From contig CM043959.1 in assembly GCA_014529385.2 (NCBI GenBank), forward strand, positions 55,901,253 to 55,965,252: a stretch of DNA of 64,000 bases, read 5' to 3'. The notes beneath the pieces are model-generated. The model had not been told where the DNA came from, searched no databases, and saw only the letters and a list, made by a program, of their open reading frames with translations. Positions 58,673 through 64,000 of the stretch are shown piece by piece; positions within the stretch are counted from its first letter, which is position 1; each line of letters opens with the position of its first letter. Origin of the DNA: Adiantum capillus-veneris (taxonomy: Eukaryota; Streptophyta; Polypodiopsida; Polypodiales; Pteridaceae). A program made the translations under genes and the position numbers.

Positions 58673-59826
58673 AAATTATCAAATGGGTTCTCAGCGGGAG
58701 GTCTATTCTCCTCATCCACATCTGCAGAAGTTGAGGCCTCATGTCTGTCTTGTCCTCTAGATTGGGGATGAAGTAAAGATGACACATATGTCGAGATCAA
58801 AGTATCATCACTATCCAATGCTGCACAAGCACGTCCTAAAGAGAGACATGATTTGAGAACAGGATCAGTCCCACAACCAAACTCCAAACAAAGGCCCTTT
58901 GGCCTACATAAGAGCTCAACAAGACTAGCAATGAAGTAAGAGCTACGTTGCATGCATCCTCACCATGCAAGTCCAGAATCCATGACTGCGTAAGCGGACT
59001 CTGGCAAGTAGTGTCGCATGATGGTATCTGTAGGAGTCATGCCCATTGCACGAAACAATGACATACTCTCATCAAGGTAAACCGGAGGTGGTGCACCTTG
59101 CCTATGAATGAAGAATAGCATTGAACTATCACACTGCAAAGAAACATGACAAACACTTAGAATGTTATAGTTTAATCATTACATACACTAGGCACAAAAG
59201 AAAAAAAAATCAACCTCTTGATGATCTCCACCCACATCCATAAATCCGTAAGATGAATGATGAATAACAATCACTCGACGATGAATAACCATGTTAGATG
59301 CTCTACTCATCTTCTCAATCCAATGAAGAGTATCACCTACCATATAGAAATATGATTTTCAACAAATGCAAATAAAGCAACAATAAGGTTTGCTTAGTAT
59401 AGAAGATATTGATACCTGCAATAGATCCCAAAAAAACAAGCCATCCAGAATCTGCCAATGTACTGTGCGTCAAATGAATGGCGGCTCTCACATTCTCCTC
59501 AGTGCAAGTATCCCACGGAGGTTGTGAGGGTGTAGAATGTAGGACACCTCCAAAAGGCAAGTCAAGAAACACAAAATCAGCAGCCCATGGAACGAGCCTA
59601 CCATCTCTCCTGTATCCACCAGCATCTGTAGACCGGACTCTGACCATATGCTCGTGTAGGGGCATCCATATCAATGACTGCACACCAAAATGAAACTCAC
59701 GTGCAATGGTAATATAATCCCCTGATATAGCTAAACATCTATGATCTCTCGGTGCCTATAGAACAGACTGCTCTCTAGGGAAAACAAATCGCACTGAATG
59801 ATGCAAGCTTTGTGTGCCAATAGCAT
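58673..59826 (-). other. amino-methyltransferase-like domain (exons 9-11 of the fusion gene)
   Basis: Exon 9 encodes AADFVFLDLPFGGVLHSTPS (59551-59563 for DLPFG), in the position of catalytic motif IV, [DNS]PP[YFW]; L replaces the first P. It is followed by a strand GWLVFLGS. Exon 10 has VIHRRVIVIHHSSYGF. Exon 11 has SYFIASLVELLCRPKGLCLE then FGCGTDPVLKSCLSLGRACA and LDSDD, matching the AdoMet-binding FxGxG and the acidic end of the next strand. Motif IV ahead of motif I is the beta-class order of DNA N4-cytosine and N6-adenine methyltransferases. Whether DLPF is active is unknown. Confidence 0.65.
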
Positions 59827-60127
59827 CTGTCAGTTATAAACAATGAGATCACCAAACCATGGGTACATTTTCATAACATAGTGCAATAAAAAAACAATAA
59901 CAAGATCAACAATCCTTTGTGAGTTAAGAAAACTATATTATTTATGGACACACCTCTCATGTCAAGATCCTCCTCTACCTCGTGTTACTTCCCCTTATGT
60001 TTTGGTAGAGAAGCTATCAAGGAACACAACGAAGTGAAGATATTAGTGAGCCATAGCAAAAAGATCAATAAAAGTACATGCTCACACATGTCATAAGATT
60101 AGTTAACCTTTTCTTTTATGCTCACAC

Positions 60128-60186
60128 CTGTCATTTCTGTTGCAACGATTGTCTCATGTTGTTCCCTGTATCTTTAGGGAGCGAAG
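60128..60186 (-). pseudogene. decayed second copy of the 60-bp exon
   Basis: 59 bp flanked by TTGACAG and GTGTGAG resembles the exon at 60013-59954 (CTTCGCTCCC against CTTCTCTACC, and matching intron edges). Including both would break the frame, and this copy carries TGA, so it is probably a relic or an alternative exon. Confidence 0.5.
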
Positions 60187-61807
60187 CTGTCAAGAATACA
60201 TTAATCATGCTCAATAACCATGCACAAAATTCAACAAAGACTGTGTTATATCTCACAAAACATAGACAAAGTCATTAAAGAGACTCACATGCATGAACGG
60301 ATCTATTATCATGTATGGTCTCACTCCTTGCATTTGCATCAGATGTGTCAACAGCTGTAGAAGGATTTGAAGTCCTTTGTGCATCGTGGATCTCTCTCTC
60401 ACGACCCAACACATAATTTTGATCCATGTCTATCCACCAAGGACAGTGATATAGCTCCCATTGTGATCGATGATGCATAGTGGGAGGATACATGCTATCC
60501 TCACTATCAACACGGACCCAAGATCGAGCAAGCAAAGGAATGCCTAGAATGTGTTGTTTCTCCAACAAATGATAGAAGTATCTAACAAAAAATATATAGC
60601 AAACTTTTAAATTATCACAATGAAACTCACAAAATACAAAATAAAGTTACATTTTAGTGACCACTACCTATATAGCAGTCTTTGTGAAGCCATTCGATAG
60701 TAGTCGATCTTCTTAAGAGCTTGCAACTCAACATCACTATTTCTGCCCTCCAAAGACACCTCTAATGGAAACATGAATTTACGAGCCTCTACTATCATCT
60801 CTCCATAGTAAAGCTCCAATGTAGCTGCTGGAGGAATTGTGATTCCATCCGGCACATCCACGTAGTCAAGCAAAAGTATCTCAGCACCATCAAGCACTCT
60901 TTGTATAGCACCCTCTCTTTTCAACCAACTATAACAATCAAGTGATATAATTTATGAAAAGATAAATTATAAAAGAAGCAATTAAAGATAGAAACCCAAA
61001 CTCGTGTTACCTACCTACAGAATCTATGGTCACCTCGAGTCAATCCGTAAGCCGCTCGTGTAATCTTGCTGGACTCCAGCAATGATAACCATAAGATCTT
61101 ATTTTTCATTTTTGCATCATGAAGAGCAATTAAATTAAGCTTCTCTAATGTCGCCCAACTCTCTTTGCCCCATTTCAAACTCATTACTTTATCAAACCAC
61201 TCTTTACCATGTCGAGGATCAACAATATTCAAAATCTGTCACATAAATTTCATTAAAAAAAGCACTTAAAAACAAACAATGCAACCTAGTTAAAAGAACC
61301 ATACCTTTCCAATACGATCCCCATATTTGATGTACAAGTCTCCGATTATTTGTTTCTCTTCTTGTTTCAGATCTTGTGGCGATAGAGTATCTTTCTTGCT
61401 CTCTATCTTACTTTGGAGCTCCTTTGACATTTGAACCTTTCAATAAGTATTCAATAAAAACATTAAAATCACAAAGAAAATATACTTAAATTCAAGAATG
61501 TAGTACACTTACATCAAATAACAAACGAGCAAGATATCTCCGTGTAAGACGATGCCAAGGCTCTTCCCCTTTTGTTCCTCTTTTTCGGAGAGTGTCAATC
61601 AGTTTCTGATCTGCCTCTGGTAGTGCACGGAGATAATCTTCATGATCGGCCGCACAAATATTTGAGCAATTGACAAGTTCATCTCTCAAGTGAGAGGTAA
61701 CCAAAGCATGTGTGTTCATGCTACAGAAATGAATAATTTTTTCTTAAAGAAGTGCCAAAATAATATAAATACATCAAACAATGCACTTAATTTAGCATTT
61801 TACTTAC

Positions 61808-62631
61808 AAGTTCATTCTTTGAAGACTAGTCAACAATGCAATCTCTGACACCTTTGTAGTATCAATTATTGTACATAAAACTCTACAATGCCTCTCTTTG
61901 TTAGTAGAGTACATTTCATTAATGGCTTCTCGCCAAGCAACTGTTCGATGATTCCCTTCCCACACATAGAACATTTTTTGGGCAAGGGATTCAAATTATG
62001 GATGTGAAGCTACCTCTTCTTCAAACTCTATATTGACTTGTTTCCATATTGGATCCCATCCATCAATAATAGCATCTTACAAAAAAAAGACATACATTTA
62101 CTTATGATCATCAAAAGAAATGAAGAAAGGTAAAAATAAGAAAGCATACCCGTGACTAGAGTTTCTTCCATTTGACATGTAGACAATGAAACTATAAATA
62201 CACCCTTCTCTTTGATGTAGCCTTCTCTGGCAAATGCAGACCTCAAGCCACTTACATCTGGCCTTAAACCACGAACTTTAGCATGAGGTATAAGCGTGCA
62301 AAGAGGTATGGGAGGACATTCAAAGCAACTAAAAACTCTTGTTTTACTTAGAATGTCCTCTCCTCGATCCAAGTGCAATGTGCTATCATCCTCATCTGCA
62401 ACACTTGGACGTATTTCCGGTCTCATTCTAAATGGCACTATTTGCATAGCAGCTTCAACATTAGCTATCTCTTGGTCCACTTCATGTAAAGAACCCAAAC
62501 CAATATCATGACTATCGCTCTCATCTGGCAACTCCGTCTCGGCCACCGAGCTAACTTGATCACTACAAACAGGTTTTGAAACTGATGCACTCCTGCCGCG
62601 TCTTCTTGAACCTCTCCTAGCAGTGGAGGGG
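61808..62631 (-). other. ParB/Srx-like domain (exons 1-2 of the fusion gene)
   Basis: Exon 1 ends with PPIPLCTLIPHAKVRGLRPD and SGLRSAFAREGYIKEKGVFI, which match the opening of ParB domains (a short 'I-P-L-x-x-L-I-P' strand, an R/D step, then a helix and 'G' and a strand). Exon 2 has FYVWEGNHRTVAWREAI, the place of the ParB G-x-R-R box (here EGNHR), and ends with IALLTSLQRMN, like the closing 'ALIENLQR' helix. In ParB proteins this fold binds CTP or DNA; in phage methyltransferase fusions its role is unclear. One TAA lies between HP and FESLAQ. Confidence 0.65.
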
Positions 62632-62776
62632 CTACATTAAAAAAAAACAATACCTTAAAAAATAACACTAATAAACTTTCTATTAAACAGACCTAATAAT
62701 AAAGACATTTGTACATTTCATTTAAAATTTCATGTTTGATAACTAGAGGTCATACTAACTTATGCAAACTCTATAC

Positions 62777-63203
62777 TTTGAGACACTGCTCTAAACTATC
62801 CCGCGTCGACACGGGACTAGTTATGCCACTATCCCATTGAAGAAAAGTATTGCATGCTTGACATAAAAATATTCCATTGTTGTGATACCAACCTAACCGG
62901 ACACAGTCCTAGAACATTCTGCGTCGACGCGGGATTGGTCATGCCATGATCCCGGTAGACAAAAACCCACAAAGTAGAGCCTATGCAACCATGCTGTTAG
63001 GGATCCCCTCACTAATGGGCGCTACAAGGATCAGCAAGGCAGTGTGCTAAGGACCACAGCCAGTGGATCAAAACACCTTCGCAACCTTTGGAGACTCTGC
63101 CCCTCTTGGCAATGCTCCCCAGTCAATCTTTCCCAGAACCTAAAATCGGGACTCTACCCTAAACAGTCCCGCGTCGACCCGGTATCAGTTAGGGTAGTGT
63201 CCC
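62777..63203. repeat. three related hairpin units centred on GCGTCGAC
   Basis: Units near 62777-62835, 62899-62953 and 63148-63203 share CTAAAC/AGAAC, then TCCCGCGTCGAC or its variant, CGGGAT, and a GTTA/GGTC...ATCCC right arm. The last unit has a 16-17 bp imperfect inverted repeat (GGGACTCTACCCTAAAC against GTTAGGGTAGTGTCCC) around the core. They lie just upstream of the fusion gene. Confidence 0.75.
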
Positions 63204-64000
63204 AAAACATTTCAAGTAAGTAATTTCTGTGGAGGTTATGTGCAAGTTTGTGGAGATGAGTCCAATGCCCGAGCCCGACATGCTGAGTGCAGTGATCAAC
63301 TTTAACGTTTTCTGTTGTTTGCTGTCGAATTGACTGTGTGTGTGTGCAACAACAAGCTCTGCTTGGTTTGCTCATGAGTTGAGGCTGCTCTGTCGCTTGC
63401 AAGCCTGCTGCTCTATTGCTCTGTCGCTTGCCCAATTTTCCAATTTGTGTGTGTGTGCTGTGATGTCGGTTCAATTTGCTTGATTTGCTTTACTGCCGAA
63501 TTGCAAATTTGCCTTGCTTGTGACTCTGTAGAGTTCACACAAACATTCCCTTCTTGTTGCTTGATTTCCCCCTCTCGGCTGCTCTCCTGATACAACCACA
63601 TCTTGATTTTCTACTCACTATATTGGACCAATTGTCTCCAAGTGTTTCGACTCCCTGTTGCACTCCCTTGCTTGATGGTCTTGCTCACAAGCCCTGTTCT
63701 GCTGAGTGTCGGGACTCGTTCAAGCTCTCAAAAGCCCATCACAAAAACGCTCAAAAGCCCTCCAAGGCCTACTCCCTCCAAGCCCATCTCAAGCGCCTCA
63801 AAAGCTCTCTATAGAAGATAGCCCCTTGTCCTCTGTAAATGCCTTGTTTGAGCTGGCACTCTTGGGATCATTACGGCTTTGGGATGGCCTTTCCACTTCC
63901 ATACATTCTGTGACTTTGATATCATGCTTGTCAGATAAGGTTTCAATGAGTTTTGAAGGAAAAGACATCATATCCCCATCCCAAGGCCTAGATGTATGGG
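63204..64000. other. no gene recognised at right edge
   Basis: C/T-rich with repeated AAAGCCC and TTGCTTG words. A plus-strand frame at 63554-63814 (SKAHHKNAQKPSKAYSLQAH) is open but matches nothing I know. It may hold the promoter or first exon of the minus-strand fusion gene. Confidence 0.35.

Larger units (their letters stand above)
58330..62631 (-). pseudogene. spliced ParB-like/amino-methyltransferase fusion gene
   Basis: I read 12 exons from GT/AG sites and frame: 62631-62150, 62075-61808, 61720-61513, 61436-61305, 61235-61015, 60928-60668, 60581-60289, 60013-59954, 59826-59416, 59336-59215, 59133-58673, 58456-58330. All 11 joins keep the frame, giving about 1,014 codons to a TAA at 58330-58332. 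N-terminus: Arg/Ser-rich then acidic; about 125-250: ParB/Srx-like; middle: helical, no family recognised; about 640-960: amino-methyltransferase-like. Four stops interrupt it: TAA 61996-61998, TAA 59985-59987, TAG 59756-59758, TGA 58960-58962. The 5' end is not found; exon 1 here starts after an AG acceptor, so more lies upstream. If expressed, it would likely bind and methylate nucleic acid in the nucleus. Related layouts are known in phage and bacteria. Function here is inference. Confidence 0.72.

Noticed and set aside
56089-62631. Reassigned stop codons (TAA/TAG as Gln) as an alternative genetic code
   Set aside because: Stops at Gln positions are common here, but TGA also replaces Arg, and other frames (copia pol, fusion-gene end) use TAA as a normal end. 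Cytosine deamination explains the pattern better.
63554-63821. Possible small genes at the right edge (86 and 72 codons)
   Set aside because: Repeated, Lys/Ser/Leu-rich strings without known motifs or conserved start context; listed only as unassigned sequence.

Overview
The window looks like nuclear DNA from a land plant with a large, repeat-rich genome. It holds Ty1/copia and Ty3/gypsy LTR retrotransposons nested in one another, L1-type LINEs, fragments of plant-type PPR and LRR genes, a tRNA-derived SINE-like unit and many long (CT/AG)n tracts. Organelle-type PPR debris next to a piggyBac transposase and the microsatellite load would suit a seed-free plant such as a fern, but this is an inference and the species cannot be fixed. 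No bacterial-style operon, rRNA or CRISPR array was seen.

Layout. 1-2532: 3' part of a copia element with a clean 3' LTR, inserted in the gag of element A. 2533 to about 7560: element A (minus), a decayed gag-only LTR element. 7817-16602: element C (minus), a nearly complete gypsy element with two RNase H domains and both LTRs, inserted into element B1 (about 7561-7816 plus 16603-18817). 18880-19258: tandemly duplicated CT/CA block. 19259 to about 21650: leader and LTR of another minus-strand gypsy (H). About 22400-26845: element D (plus), a C-like gypsy cut off inside its second RNase H. 26850-28130: unassigned. 28130-28310: SINE-like unit. 28962-30733: 5'-truncated LINE E (minus). 31263-32069: PPR pseudogene and 59-bp minisatellite. 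About 33125: Helitron-like end. 34187-38219: LINE G (plus). 38830-40228: decayed LRR/membrane-protein fragment. 40229-46382: full-length LINE F with target-site duplication. 47340-51067: B2, a second copy of element B, followed by two related LTR-like blocks (51068-52640 and 54690-55700).

The right end differs. 56089-58058 is a broken piggyBac-type transposase cut off by a (GA)n tract. On the opposite strand, 58330-62631 is an intron-rich gene whose 12 exons join in frame over 11 junctions. It would encode about 1,014 residues: a basic/acidic N-terminus, a ParB/Srx-like domain, a long helical middle and a C-terminal amino-methyltransferase-like fold (DLPFG first, FGCG later, the beta-class order). 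That layout is known to me from phage and bacterial ParB-methyltransferase fusions, and finding it as a spliced gene in a plant-like genome is the most notable thing here. It carries four in-frame stops, each one C-to-T step from Gln or Arg, so this copy is probably a pseudogene or silenced. Just upstream lie three related hairpin units centred on GCGTCGAC.

The genes do not form a pathway. Most of the window is a record of successive insertions, with host-gene scraps between them.
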